Shown in pieces: positions 23,085 to 31,171 of a DNA stretch of 32,274 nt. The notes below the pieces were generated by a model. The model had not been told where the DNA came from. It did no database searches and saw nothing but the letters and a program-made list of their open reading frames with translations. Made by a program: the position numbers and the translations under genes. This DNA is from Lachnospiraceae bacterium. GTDB lineage: Bacteria; Bacillota; Clostridia; Lachnospirales; Lachnospiraceae. Each line of letters opens with the position of its first letter. Positions within the stretch are counted from its first letter, which is position 1. Location of the stretch: contig SVED01000018.1 in assembly GCA_015057515.1 (NCBI GenBank), forward strand, positions 1 to 32,274, written 5' to 3'.

Positions 23085-24395
23085 TTATCGCTCCATCTTC
23101 CAGAATTGTGCACTGTAAGGTGGGAGCAAAGAACCACCTCCGAAGTCGTGGGTTTTGCCGGTGATGAGGTCGATTGCCATACCGCAGCCAGCATCGAAGT
23201 GGGCTGTGAAAGGCTGTTCATCAGCATTTATTGCTACAAGAACACGTTCGGTGTCGGTTTTTCGTTCAAAGATACATTGCTTATTGGTTAGAACGACTGA
23301 GCGAAAACCACCATAGTTTAGAGCGTTGCTGTTTTTCTTAGCTTCTGAAAGTCTGCTAATCCAATCAGTAAGCTCATTCCACTGAGGTTCATTGTAGGAA
23401 AGACGAAGAGATGGGTCGCCGTCTTCCTTGCGACCTTCTGCACCCCACTCGCTGCCGTAGTATACACAAGGTATTCCTGGCATACCAAAAGCAAGAGCAT
23501 AGATGAGTGGAAGATGATTTTTATTAGTCAGAATACTTGCAACCCTGGTTACATCGTGATTGTCCACAAAGGATAAAAGATGCTTGCCTCTGTAGCGGCA
23601 CCAGTCTTCAGGACCGTACTGCTGTTGTAGACTGTGAATAATCTCGAACATATTCATGCTGTTGAAACTTGAATAAAGTCCCTTGTAGCACATGTAATTT
23701 GTTGCACTGTGAAGCATTTGATCATTTACAAAAACATTGTAATCTCCGTGGAGAAGCTCTCCCAGGAGAAGGAAATCTTTTTTGAGACCATCGCAATGAG
23801 CACGTAGTCTTCTGCAGAAATCGTGATCAAGGCAGTAAGCAACATCAAGACGAAGACCGTCGATATCAAATTCTTCAATCCAGCCCTTAACGTTGTCAAG
23901 AATGTGATTAACAACATCAGGATGCTTCAGGTTAAGCTTTACAAGATCATAGTTACCTTCCCAACCTTCGTACCATAATCCATCGTTGTAGTTAGAATTG
24001 CCATCAAAGCTGATGTGGAACCAATCCTTAAAAGGACTGTCCCAGCGCTTTTCAAGAACATCCTGAAAAGCCCAAAAACCACGACCAACATGATTGAATA
24101 CGCCATCTAAGACAACCTTTATACCGTTGTCGTGAAGATTTTTACAAACCTTTTTAAAATCCTCGTTAGTACCTAATCTGCAGTCAATCTTAGAATAATC
24201 TCTGGTGTTGTAACCATGAGTATCTGACTCAAAGACAGGTGAGAAATAAATGGCGTTTATACCAAGCTTCTTCATATGAGGAATCCAATCATTTACTTTA
24301 TCTATTCTGGAATTGAGAACACCATCATTTTCAAAAGGTGCACCACAAAATCCCAAAGGATAAATTTGATAAAAAACACTTTGGTAAGCCCACAT
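23085..24395 (-). CDS. GH13 alpha-amylase family glycosidase (436 aa)
   Basis: All four GH13 conserved regions are visible: I VVLDGVFNHVG, II GLRLDVAY (the Asp is the nucleophile), III LLGELLHGD (Glu acid/base) and IV SFVDNHDVTR. The catalytic barrel starts at once (MWAYQSVFYQIYPLGF), without signal peptide or an N-terminal starch-binding/CBM34 domain, so it is cytoplasmic and probably acts on imported oligosaccharides, in the manner of neopullulanase, cyclomaltodextrinase or maltogenic amylase. The C-terminal beta domain is short (VLVAINADEQPF, then LPPYSAQFWKM). Start ATG 24395 follows AAGGAGGGG; an in-frame ATG at 24470 is upstream of that site. Monocistronic with its own promoter. The exact substrate cannot be told. 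Confidence 0.92.
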   Translation of the reverse strand: MWAYQSVFYQIYPLGFCGAPFENDGVLNSRIDKVNDWIPHMKKLGINAIYFSPVFESDTHGYNTRDYSKIDCRLGTNEDFKKVCKNLHDNGIKVVLDGVFNHVGRGFWAFQDVLEKRWDSPFKDWFHISFDGNSNYNDGLWYEGWEGNYDLVKLNLKHPDVVNHILDNVKGWIEEFDIDGLRLDVAYCLDHDFCRRLRAHCDGLKKDFLLLGELLHGDYNVFVNDQMLHSATNYMCYKGLYSSFNSMNMFEIIHSLQQQYGPEDWCRYRGKHLLSFVDNHDVTRVASILTNKNHLPLIYALAFGMPGIPCVYYGSEWGAEGRKEDGDPSLRLSYNEPQWNELTDWISRLSEAKKNSNALNYGGFRSVVLTNKQCIFERKTDTERVLVAINADEQPFTAHFDAGCGMAIDLITGKTHDFGGGSLLPPYSAQFWKMER

Positions 24396-24441
24396 AATAA
24401 GCCCCTCCTTGTTGTAAAAAAATATATGTAAAACTACAGAA

Positions 24442-24470
24442 ATTATATCATACAATGGAGAATATAACAA
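24442..24470 (-). promoter_or_regulatory. Promoter of the amylase gene
   Basis: Reading the minus strand: -35 TTGTTA (complement of 24465-24470), 17-bp spacer, -10 TATAAT (complement of 24442-24447), about 47 bases before the start codon. Confidence 0.6.
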
Positions 24471-24633
24471 TAAAATGGAAGAGAAGAAGTTTTCTGGAAA
24501 TAAATCACGAAATGTGTTTGTATTTATTAGTTTGCTATGTTAAACTGAAAATGTTGAAAAATTTCACGGATTATGAAGAATAAAATAATTTGATATATGT
24601 TGATATCTACAAAAACGAGTTAGGAGAAAAAAT

Positions 24634-26070
24634 ATGTGGAGTAAAATTAATAACGCACTAGAAGCTATTGATAATTTTGTTTGGGGACCACCTCTTATGG
24701 TTTTGATTATTTTAGGTGGTATGCTTCTTACATTCAGATTGCTGTTCCTACAGGTAAGAAAACTTCCATTAGCTCTTAAATGGATGGTGAAAAATGAAGA
24801 GGGTGGCGAGGGAGAAGTTTCATCCTTTGCTGCTTTATGTACAGCACTTTCAGCTACCATTGGAACAGGTAATATTGTTGGTGTTGCCACAGCAATATGT
24901 GCTGGTGGCCCTGGTGCTCTTTTCTGGATGGTTCTTGCAGCTTTCTTTGGTATGGCTACCAAGTATGCAGAGGGGCTTTTAGCTGTTAAGTATCGTGTTA
25001 TAGATAAGGAGGGACATTCTCTTGGAGGACCATTCTACTACATAGAAAAAGGTATGGGTCAAGGATGGAAATGGCTTGCTAAGATATTTGCTTTCTTCGG
25101 AGTATGTGCTGGTCTTTTAGGCATAGGTACCATTACACAGGTTAATGGTATTTCATCAGCTATAGAGGGATTTTTTGATCCGGGTGTGAAGTCTACAGTT
25201 CATATTCCTTATCTTGGGGACTATTCATGGGCAGTTGTTATCTCATCACTTGTTCTTACAGTATGTGTTGCTTTGGTGCTTATTGGAGGAATCAAGAGAA
25301 TATCAAATGTAGCTCAGGTCGTTGTTCCGTTTATGGCCGTTGCCTACGTAGTTTTTGCACTTATACTTATAATTGTAAATATCACAGAGGTGCCTGGTGC
25401 ATTTGCAACAATCGTAAAAGAAGCATTTGTACCTAAAGCTGTAGTTGGTGGTGCAGCAGGTACTTGGATTGTAGCTATGCAAAAGGGTGTTGCACGAGGC
25501 ATATTCTCAAACGAGGCAGGTCTTGGTTCTGCTCCAATTGCAGCAGCTGCAGCACAGACAAAAGAACCGGTTAGACAGGGACTTGTGTCAATGACAGGAA
25601 CATTTATTGATACAATCATTATATGTACAATGACAGGTCTTTCTATAGTTATTACCGGAGCATATAAAACAGGTCTTGAGGGAGTAGATGTAACCTCATA
25701 TGCGTTTAAGGAAGGTCTTCCATTTCCAGAGCAGGTTTCAGCCTGTGTGCTTATGCTTTGTTTAGTATTTTTTGCATTTACAACAATTCTTGGTTGGGAT
25801 TATTATTCAGAAAGATGTTTAGAATATTTGACAAAGGGAAAAAAGAAACCACTAATCATCTTTAGATGGTTATACATAATTGCCGTGTTTATAGGACCAT
25901 ATATGACAGTAGCAGCTGTATGGACTATTGCCAATATTCTCAATGGTATGATGGCTATACCAAATATGATAGCTCTCTTTGCCCTTAGTGGAGTAGTAGT
26001 CAGGGAAACAAAGAAATTCTTTGACAAGCAGAAAAACGGTGAGACTGAGGATACAGCAGCTGAAGAATAA
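24634..26070 (+). CDS. AGCS-family sodium:alanine/glycine symporter (478 aa)
   Basis: A Na+-coupled amino-acid importer of the alanine-or-glycine:cation symporter family. The signature is ALSATIGTGNIVGVATAICAG (about residues 70-90), with GPGALFWMV after it. Further family landmarks are the repeated hydrophobic helices (10-11 in total), KGVARGIFSNEAGLGSAPIA (about 285-305) and the WDYYSERCLEYL segment. ATG 24634 follows AGGAGA. The length is usual (450-540). It is oriented away from the amylase gene and ends at a hairpin (26089-26131). Substrate preference, alanine versus glycine, is not visible. Confidence 0.95.
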   Translation: MWSKINNALEAIDNFVWGPPLMVLIILGGMLLTFRLLFLQVRKLPLALKWMVKNEEGGEGEVSSFAALCTALSATIGTGNIVGVATAICAGGPGALFWMVLAAFFGMATKYAEGLLAVKYRVIDKEGHSLGGPFYYIEKGMGQGWKWLAKIFAFFGVCAGLLGIGTITQVNGISSAIEGFFDPGVKSTVHIPYLGDYSWAVVISSLVLTVCVALVLIGGIKRISNVAQVVVPFMAVAYVVFALILIIVNITEVPGAFATIVKEAFVPKAVVGGAAGTWIVAMQKGVARGIFSNEAGLGSAPIAAAAAQTKEPVRQGLVSMTGTFIDTIIICTMTGLSIVITGAYKTGLEGVDVTSYAFKEGLPFPEQVSACVLMLCLVFFAFTTILGWDYYSERCLEYLTKGKKKPLIIFRWLYIIAVFIGPYMTVAAVWTIANILNGMMAIPNMIALFALSGVVVRETKKFFDKQKNGETEDTAAEE

Positions 26071-26088
26071 AAGCGTATATGAATATTT

Positions 26089-26131
26089 AAGCAGTCTGAC
26101 GGGAGATAATACTTTTTGGCAGACTGCTTTT
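26089..26131 (+). terminator. Terminator or attenuator between the AGCS and YhdT genes
   Basis: Perfect 10-bp stem AAGCAGTCTG (26089-26098) and CAGACTGCTT (26120-26129), loop 21 nt, then TTC. The T-run is only four bases, so partial read-through into the YhdT-PanF genes is likely. Confidence 0.65.
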
Positions 26132-26152
26132 CATATTATAGGAGAGACATAT

Positions 26153-26497
26153 ATGAAGGAAACAAATGAGATAGTTGAAATGTCAGAAGAAGAAAAGCAT
26201 AAGCAAATGCTAAAGGAAATTAAAGCTACTTTTTTTCTCATTCTAATAGTGGCAGCATGGCATATTGGCTTTGGCTTTGGATTAAATGGAATAGATATCA
26301 TAATACTTGGTATGCCACTGTGGTTTGTTGTGAGTACAATTGGGGCTTTTATTATATCTGTGGTGGGGGTAATCATCCTTCTCAAATTTGTATTTGTGAA
26401 CTTTGAGTTGGGAGAGGAAACTGAAAAAGATGAGGATCAGATAACCACTGATGATATAAGCGAAATAACTCAGAAGGGCGGTGAGTCCTATGAGTAA
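26153..26497 (+). CDS. yhdT: YhdT-family small membrane protein (114 aa)
   Basis: I begin at ATG 26153 (MKETNEIVEMSEEEKHKQM), after AGGAGA; the frame is open further upstream, into the AGCS gene, but without a start site. Two membrane helices are visible, about 27-46 (ATFFLILIVAAWHIGFGFGL) and 54-83 (LGMPLWFVVSTIGAFIISVVGVIILL), with the GMPLWF motif characteristic of the YhdT/DUF997 family. In E. coli and many others YhdT precedes the sodium/pantothenate symporter, and here it overlaps the panF-like gene by 8 bases, so the two are coupled. It is presumably an accessory subunit, though its biochemical role is not established. Confidence 0.85.
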   Translation: MKETNEIVEMSEEEKHKQMLKEIKATFFLILIVAAWHIGFGFGLNGIDIIILGMPLWFVVSTIGAFIISVVGVIILLKFVFVNFELGEETEKDEDQITTDDISEITQKGGESYE

Positions 26498-27980
26498 AAA
26501 TCAGATAATAATGTTATCAGTATTAGTTGTTTACCTTGTTATGAATTTTGTCATAGGACTTGTCTATGGAAAAAAAGGTGAAAAGGAAAGTGATATGAGC
26601 TTTTCAAAAAAATACTTCATAGGCTCCAGAGGGATGAATGGATTGGTACTTGCCATGACAACGGTGGCAACCTACACCAGCGTCAGTTCCTTTGTCAGTG
26701 GACCGGGGGCAGCAGGACTAACCTATGGATTTAGCCAGGTGTGGGTTAGTGGTGTTCAGATAGGAGCAGCCTTTCTTATGTTAGGTGTTATTGGAAAGAA
26801 GTTTGCTGTTGTCTCTAGAAAAACAGGTGCGGTGACAGTGGCAGGATACCTAAAGGCAAGATACAAGTCGGATTTTTTGGTAATTTCAACTACACTTATA
26901 ATGCTTACGTTTTTTGTCACACAGATGATAGCTCAGTTTATGGGTGGTGCTACACTTATAGAAACTGTTACAGGTATGCCATACTGGGTATCACTTGTAA
27001 TATTTGCATTGGTAGTTATATTGTACACAGCCTTTGGCGGATTTACAGCAGTAGTAATAACTGACACTATTCAAGGCATAATTATGTTGATTGGAACCTT
27101 CCTTTTCCTCTTTTTTGTAGTAAGGGGAATTGGTGACTTTGATACAATGAAGATTACTATGGATCAAACCCTGCCGGGCTGGGACAACCTTACTGGTTCA
27201 GGATATAAACCGGGAGCTTTGTTATCATTCTGGGTTCTTGTAGGTGTGGGTGTTCTGGGACTTCCCCAGACAGCCGTTAGGGGCATGGGCTTCAAGGATA
27301 CAAAAAGTTGTCACAGGGCTATGTTAATTGGAACCATAGTGGTTGGTGTTTTGATGATAGGTATGCATACAGCAGGAGTATGGGCAAGGGCTATAGTTCC
27401 GGAAGAAACCTTTGCTTCATCAGACTATTTCATACCAACGGTGGTTCAAAAGATAATGCCGGTAGGTCTCGCAGGACTTTTTTTGGCGGCTCCAATGGCG
27501 GCAGTCATGTCCACCGTATCATCTTTACTCATCCTTGCGTCTGCATCTATTGTAAAGGATTTGTGGAGAACCTATGTTGTAAAAGATAACAAGAGTAAGA
27601 AAGAGAAATTTAACAAAAATTTATCCAAAACAAGCTTTGTAGTAACTTTATTTATAGGAATTATAGTTTTTATCCTAACCCTTACACCGCCAGACATTAT
27701 ATTCTGGGTAAATCTTTTTGCTATGGGAGGGTTGGAATCCTGCTTCTTCTGGCCTTTGGTAGGTGGACTTTTCTACAAAAAGGGCAACAAACAGGCGGCT
27801 ATTGCTTCATCTCTTATAGGAATAACCACCTACATCGTAAGCTATCAATTTGGACTTACTATATTCAACATAAATTCAGTGGTATGGGGCATACTCTTTG
27901 GTGGAGTGGCCTACTTCCTTACAGGTGTTATTACCTGCAAAAATGGACTCGATAAGGATGTTATTGATACATGCTTCTAA
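26490..27980 (+). CDS. panF: Sodium/pantothenate symporter
   Basis: An SSS-family symporter bringing pantothenate, the CoA precursor, in with Na+. PanF features: ATYTSVSSFVSGPGAAGLTYG (about residues 53-73, the family's SSF-GGPG loop), GKKFAVVSRKTGAVTV, TAFGGFTAVVITDTIQGIIM and the LGLPQTAVRGMGFKDTKS segment. It has about 13 membrane helices over 496 aa. I use ATG 26490, overlapping the YhdT stop; a GTG at 26481 is an alternative. The pairing with YhdT is what makes the pantothenate assignment firmer than for a lone SSS protein. A HAD phosphatase follows after 30 bases. Confidence 0.88.
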   Translation: MSKNQIIMLSVLVVYLVMNFVIGLVYGKKGEKESDMSFSKKYFIGSRGMNGLVLAMTTVATYTSVSSFVSGPGAAGLTYGFSQVWVSGVQIGAAFLMLGVIGKKFAVVSRKTGAVTVAGYLKARYKSDFLVISTTLIMLTFFVTQMIAQFMGGATLIETVTGMPYWVSLVIFALVVILYTAFGGFTAVVITDTIQGIIMLIGTFLFLFFVVRGIGDFDTMKITMDQTLPGWDNLTGSGYKPGALLSFWVLVGVGVLGLPQTAVRGMGFKDTKSCHRAMLIGTIVVGVLMIGMHTAGVWARAIVPEETFASSDYFIPTVVQKIMPVGLAGLFLAAPMAAVMSTVSSLLILASASIVKDLWRTYVVKDNKSKKEKFNKNLSKTSFVVTLFIGIIVFILTLTPPDIIFWVNLFAMGGLESCFFWPLVGGLFYKKGNKQAAIASSLIGITTYIVSYQFGLTIFNINSVVWGILFGGVAYFLTGVITCKNGLDKDVIDTCF

Positions 27981-28010
27981 TTGTAATTATTCTATTTTAT
28001 GGAGGTTAAT

Positions 28011-28643
28011 ATGAAAAAAGGTATTATATTTGATATGGATGGAACTTTATGGGATTCTGCAGAAGGTGTGGCAAAATCCTGGATGGAGGTCATAAAAACG
28101 GAACGTCCTGAACTGCCAGAGATAACTGAAGATGACATACAATCCGTTATGGGAAAAACTATGGATGTTATTGCCAGACTTCTTTTTCCAACTCTTGCTC
28201 CGGATGAGCAAATTGAACTTTTGGATAAGTGTTGTGTAAGGGAAAATGAATATCTTGCAGAGCATGGTGGAGAATTGTTTCCAGAACTTGAGGAAACTCT
28301 AAAAATTCTTCAGAAGGATTACAACCTATATATTGTAAGTAACTGTCAGAGTGGCTACATAGAAGCCTTTCTACAGTATTATAACTTTGAAAAATATTTC
28401 GATGACATAGAATGTTACGGAAACAATGAACTCAGTAAAGGTGAGAACATTAAACTAGTAGTGGAAAGAAACAAGCTGGACAAAGCTGTCTATGTAGGAG
28501 ACATTCAGGGTGACTACGATGCTGCCACTGAGGCCGGTGTTCCATTTATTCACGCAGCTTACGGTTTCGGAACTATAAGCCAGGATGTTGTTACAATAAA
28601 CTCTCTGTCAGAGTTACCAGCAGCTATAAAAAAATACCTCTAA
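28011..28643 (+). CDS. HAD-superfamily phosphatase, beta-phosphoglucomutase/phosphoglycolate phosphatase type (210 aa)
   Basis: HAD subfamily IA: motif I FDMDGTLWDS (residues 6-15), the helical cap domain (about 18-90), motif II VSNCQSG, Lys in LSKGENIKLV and motif III VYVGDIQGDYDAATEAG. The start is ATG 28011, 5 bases after GGAGG (28001-28005); an upstream ATG at 27999 overlaps the ribosome site. Its position 30 bases behind panF suggests cotranscription, perhaps as a housecleaning phosphatase, but specificity cannot be read. The stop codon lies in the loop of the terminator hairpin. Confidence 0.9.
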   Translation: MKKGIIFDMDGTLWDSAEGVAKSWMEVIKTERPELPEITEDDIQSVMGKTMDVIARLLFPTLAPDEQIELLDKCCVRENEYLAEHGGELFPELEETLKILQKDYNLYIVSNCQSGYIEAFLQYYNFEKYFDDIECYGNNELSKGENIKLVVERNKLDKAVYVGDIQGDYDAATEAGVPFIHAAYGFGTISQDVVTINSLSELPAAIKKYL

Positions 28644-28657
28644 GGAGGTATTTTTTT
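28632..28657 (+). terminator. Terminator after the HAD gene
   Basis: Perfect 9-bp stem AAATACCTC (28632-28640) and GAGGTATTT (28645-28653) followed by T4; the loop TAAG contains most of the TAA stop codon (28641-28643). Confidence 0.85.
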
Positions 28658-28667
28658 ATTTTGGGGG

Positions 28668-28741
28668 TTGACAGCTTTGATGTTGTGTGACATAATCACC
28701 TTATGCCACTTTAAAACGTTAAAGCGTTACGGCTTAAAGCG
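28668..28741 (+). promoter_or_regulatory. Strong promoter and repeat operator of the SSS symporter gene
   Basis: TTGACA (28668-28673), 17-bp spacer, CATAAT (28691-28696). Just downstream of the expected transcription start are an inverted repeat CTTTAA-aacg-TTAAAG (28709-28724) and the direct repeats TTAAAGCG at 28719-28726 and 28734-28741. This position suits a repressor operator. The factor is not identified; the match to catabolite cre sites is poor. Confidence 0.6.
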
Positions 28742-28770
28742 AAAAAGTAATATAAGAGAGGGAAAGAGTT

Positions 28771-30267
28771 ATGGCTATTAAGATTGCTATGTTGGTAGTA
28801 TTCTTTGGTATGATGATAGGTGTTGGATTGTATTGTCGCAAGAATGCTACAGACGTTAATGGATTTGTTTTAGGAGGTAGAAGCGTTGGCCCTTGGCTTA
28901 CAGCTTTTGCATATGGAACCTCATATTTTTCAGCAGTTATATTTGTTGGATATGCAGGACAGTTTGGATGGAAATTTGGAATTGCTTCAACGTGGATAGG
29001 TGTAGGAAACGCTGTTTTGGGCTCACTTCTTGCATGGATGGTTCTTGGTCGTAGAACAAGAGTTATGACACAGCATTTAGATAGTAAGACCATGCCAGAC
29101 TTCTTTGGTATAAGATTTGGTTCAAATATGTTGAAGATAGTAGCATCAATCATAGTGTTTATATTCCTTATACCTTATACAGCGTCCCTCTATAATGGAC
29201 TTTCAAGACTTTTTGGTATGGCTTTCAATATAGATTATTCAGTATGCATACTTGTTATGGCTATACTTACAGGTATATATGTAATTGCCGGTGGCTATAT
29301 GGCTACAGCAATTAACGATTTCATTCAGGGTATTATAATGATTGTGGGTATTGTAGCGGTAATCTCTGCAGTAATTAACTCAAATGGTGGATTTATGGAA
29401 GCATATAAGTCACTTGCAGAGGTACAGGATGCTACTGTATCAACAACACCAGGTACATTTGCCTCCTTCCTTGGACCTGCGCCATTTGACCTTATATGTG
29501 TGGTAATACTTACATCCCTTGGTACATGGGGACTTCCTCAGATGGTTCAGAAGTTCTATGCAATCAAGAATGAAAAATCTATTGAGACAGGTACAATAGT
29601 ATCAACTGTATTTGCTGTTATTGTTGCTGGTGGTTGTTATTTCCTTGGCGGTTTTGGCAGATTATATGATATTGATGTGGCTACACAGGGCTTTGATGCC
29701 ATTATTCCAGCTATGGTAGAGAAACTTTCACCATTCCTCATTTCAGTGGTTGTAATCCTTGTATTGTCAGCTTCAATGTCAACACTTTCATCTCTTGTAC
29801 TTGCATCAAGTTCTACACTTACTCTTGATCTTATTAAGGGCAATATAGCAAAAAATATGAACGAGAAAAAACAGGTGCTTACAATGAGATTTTTCATTGT
29901 AATATTTATCGCTATCTCAGCAGTTATAGCCCTCGTACAGTATAAGAGTAGCGTTACATTTATTGCACAGCTGATGGGTATATCATGGGGAGCATTAGCG
30001 GGAGCCTTCCTTGCTCCATTTATCTATAGCTTGTACTGGAAGGGAGTTACAAAGATAGCGGTAATCGTGAACTTTATTTTCGGATGTGGTACTATGATTG
30101 CAAATATGCTTGTTAAGTCATCCTTCCCAACCTGGCTTCAATCACCAATCAATTGTGGAGCCTTTGTAATGCTTGCAGGACTTATCATTGTTCCTATTGT
30201 GAGTCTTATCACTCCTAAGCTTAAAAAGGAAAAGGTTGATGAAATCTTTTCCTGCTATGAGGATTAG
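28771..30267 (+). CDS. SSS-family sodium:solute symporter, substrate unknown (498 aa)
   Basis: A second sodium:solute symporter: about 13 membrane helices, N-terminal FVLGGRSVGPWLTAFAYGTS (about residues 31-50), YVIAGGYMATAINDFIQGIIM (the conserved GG-x-x-A...DxxQ loop) and GLPQMVQKFYAIKN. It resembles the PutP-like part of the family, but residues fixing proline or another substrate cannot be judged by eye. Start ATG 28771 follows GAGGGAAAG. It has its own strong promoter and terminator, so it is regulated independently of panF. Substrates such as proline, pyruvate or short carboxylates are possible. Confidence 0.93.
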   Translation: MAIKIAMLVVFFGMMIGVGLYCRKNATDVNGFVLGGRSVGPWLTAFAYGTSYFSAVIFVGYAGQFGWKFGIASTWIGVGNAVLGSLLAWMVLGRRTRVMTQHLDSKTMPDFFGIRFGSNMLKIVASIIVFIFLIPYTASLYNGLSRLFGMAFNIDYSVCILVMAILTGIYVIAGGYMATAINDFIQGIIMIVGIVAVISAVINSNGGFMEAYKSLAEVQDATVSTTPGTFASFLGPAPFDLICVVILTSLGTWGLPQMVQKFYAIKNEKSIETGTIVSTVFAVIVAGGCYFLGGFGRLYDIDVATQGFDAIIPAMVEKLSPFLISVVVILVLSASMSTLSSLVLASSSTLTLDLIKGNIAKNMNEKKQVLTMRFFIVIFIAISAVIALVQYKSSVTFIAQLMGISWGALAGAFLAPFIYSLYWKGVTKIAVIVNFIFGCGTMIANMLVKSSFPTWLQSPINCGAFVMLAGLIIVPIVSLITPKLKKEKVDEIFSCYED

Positions 30268-30284
30268 TTAGAATAAAACAATAA

Positions 30285-30316
30285 AAAAACTCCTGTTATT
30301 TTACAGGAGTTTTTTA
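30285..30316 (+). terminator. Terminator of the SSS symporter gene
   Basis: Stem A5-CTCCTGT (30285-30296) with ACAGGAG-T5 (30303-30314), 6-nt loop, T-run continuing. The A-run makes it potentially bidirectional. Confidence 0.88.
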
Positions 30317-30427
30317 TTATAGGAAAAAATAGTGTAAAAAACTCTGTATTTGTCAATTACTGTGTTTTATTTTGAAAACTCTTGTGTTACAATTAGGAAA
30401 ATTGTTAGTAATTTAAGGAGAAAAATT

Positions 30428-30973
30428 ATGGAATTTAAAATGAATGATGACAATTCAACAAACAGCTTTATTGCTGAGGAACCAACGTATCCAAATCCCA
30501 ACGATGCATTATTTGGTGGTATGAGTAGTGATACTCCTTATCGTATAGAGTCATCCTCATATCAGTCTGTTAAGAACAATAATGATAATGTTAGAAATAT
30601 TATTATTACTATTGCTCTTTTAATAATAGGAGTTGGTACTTTCTTCTTCTTGTATAACAGAACTCACAAATATGACGGAACCTACGAGCTTGTGGGAGCT
30701 GAATCAGGTGGAATTGAGATAAGTCTTGAGCTGTTAGAGCTTTACATTGGCAATCCTGTTGAGTGTAGCATTGAGGTAAAAGGCAAGAAAGCATACATAG
30801 ATTTTGATTATGGTTCTAAACAGGATAAAGGCTATGTTAAATTTAAAGTAGAGGGAGATAAGGTTACTCTTACTGGTGATGGAGAATCTATGTCGGGAAC
30901 CTTCTATGAGGATGAAGAATATTTTACCATATCAGAAAATGGTGCATCACTCATTTTTGAAAAGGTAGATTAA
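30428..30973 (+). CDS. Single-pass membrane protein with small beta-rich extracellular domain (181 aa)
   Basis: ATG 30428 (MEFKMNDDNSTNSFIAEEPTYPNP) follows AAGGAG (30415-30420); the frame is open upstream but without a start site. The first 57 residues are polar and probably cytoplasmic, one helix at about 58-77 (NIIITIALLIIGVGTFFFLYN) crosses the membrane, and a domain of about 100 residues follows outside (DGTYELVGAESGGIEI... AYIDFDYGSKQ... VTLTGDGESMSGTFYEDEEYFTI). The last part has the alternating strands and GTYxL/GTF pairs of lipocalin-like sheets seen in Clostridia surface proteins. No function is assigned. It stands alone between two terminators. Confidence 0.75.
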   Translation: MEFKMNDDNSTNSFIAEEPTYPNPNDALFGGMSSDTPYRIESSSYQSVKNNNDNVRNIIITIALLIIGVGTFFFLYNRTHKYDGTYELVGAESGGIEISLELLELYIGNPVECSIEVKGKKAYIDFDYGSKQDKGYVKFKVEGDKVTLTGDGESMSGTFYEDEEYFTISENGASLIFEKVD

Positions 30974-30997
30974 TAGTTGTAAAATAGTATAAGTCAG

Positions 30998-31027
30998 GTA
31001 GTCGGTATATATACCGACTACTTTTTT
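30998..31027 (+). terminator. Terminator of the small membrane protein gene
   Basis: GTAGTCGGTA and TACCGACTAC (30998-31021, perfect) with loop TATA, followed by T6 (31022-31027). Confidence 0.92.
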
Positions 31028-31051
31028 GCGTTAAAGTGATAAAAAATTCTG

Positions 31052-31109
31052 TTGCCAAACATAGTGTTGATAATATATAATGAACATTAGCGTTGTGATA
31101 AAATTTATC
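31052..31109 (+). promoter_or_regulatory. iorA promoter with dyad near the start site
   Basis: -35 TTGCCA (31052-31057), 18-bp spacer, perfect -10 TATAAT (31076-31081). A perfect 13-base palindrome GATAAAATTTATC (31097-31109), widened by GTTG...CAAC, lies just after the probable transcription start, a position suited to repression. It is reminiscent of, but does not match, Rex or Fnr sites. Confidence 0.5.
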
Positions 31110-31171
31110 AACTGAGAATATAAATGTATATGGATAAGCAATATATTTTTTGATATTAGGGAGTCACAAAT

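Noticed and set aside
22554-23291. Several overlapping open frames through the module array (for example 22708-22938 minus and 22923-23291 plus)
   Set aside because: They read the same palindromic modules in different frames, giving repeated nonsense peptides (IFPQGHHKYT, YPPGVVPH). No ribosome sites; they also overlap yqeG or the amylase gene.
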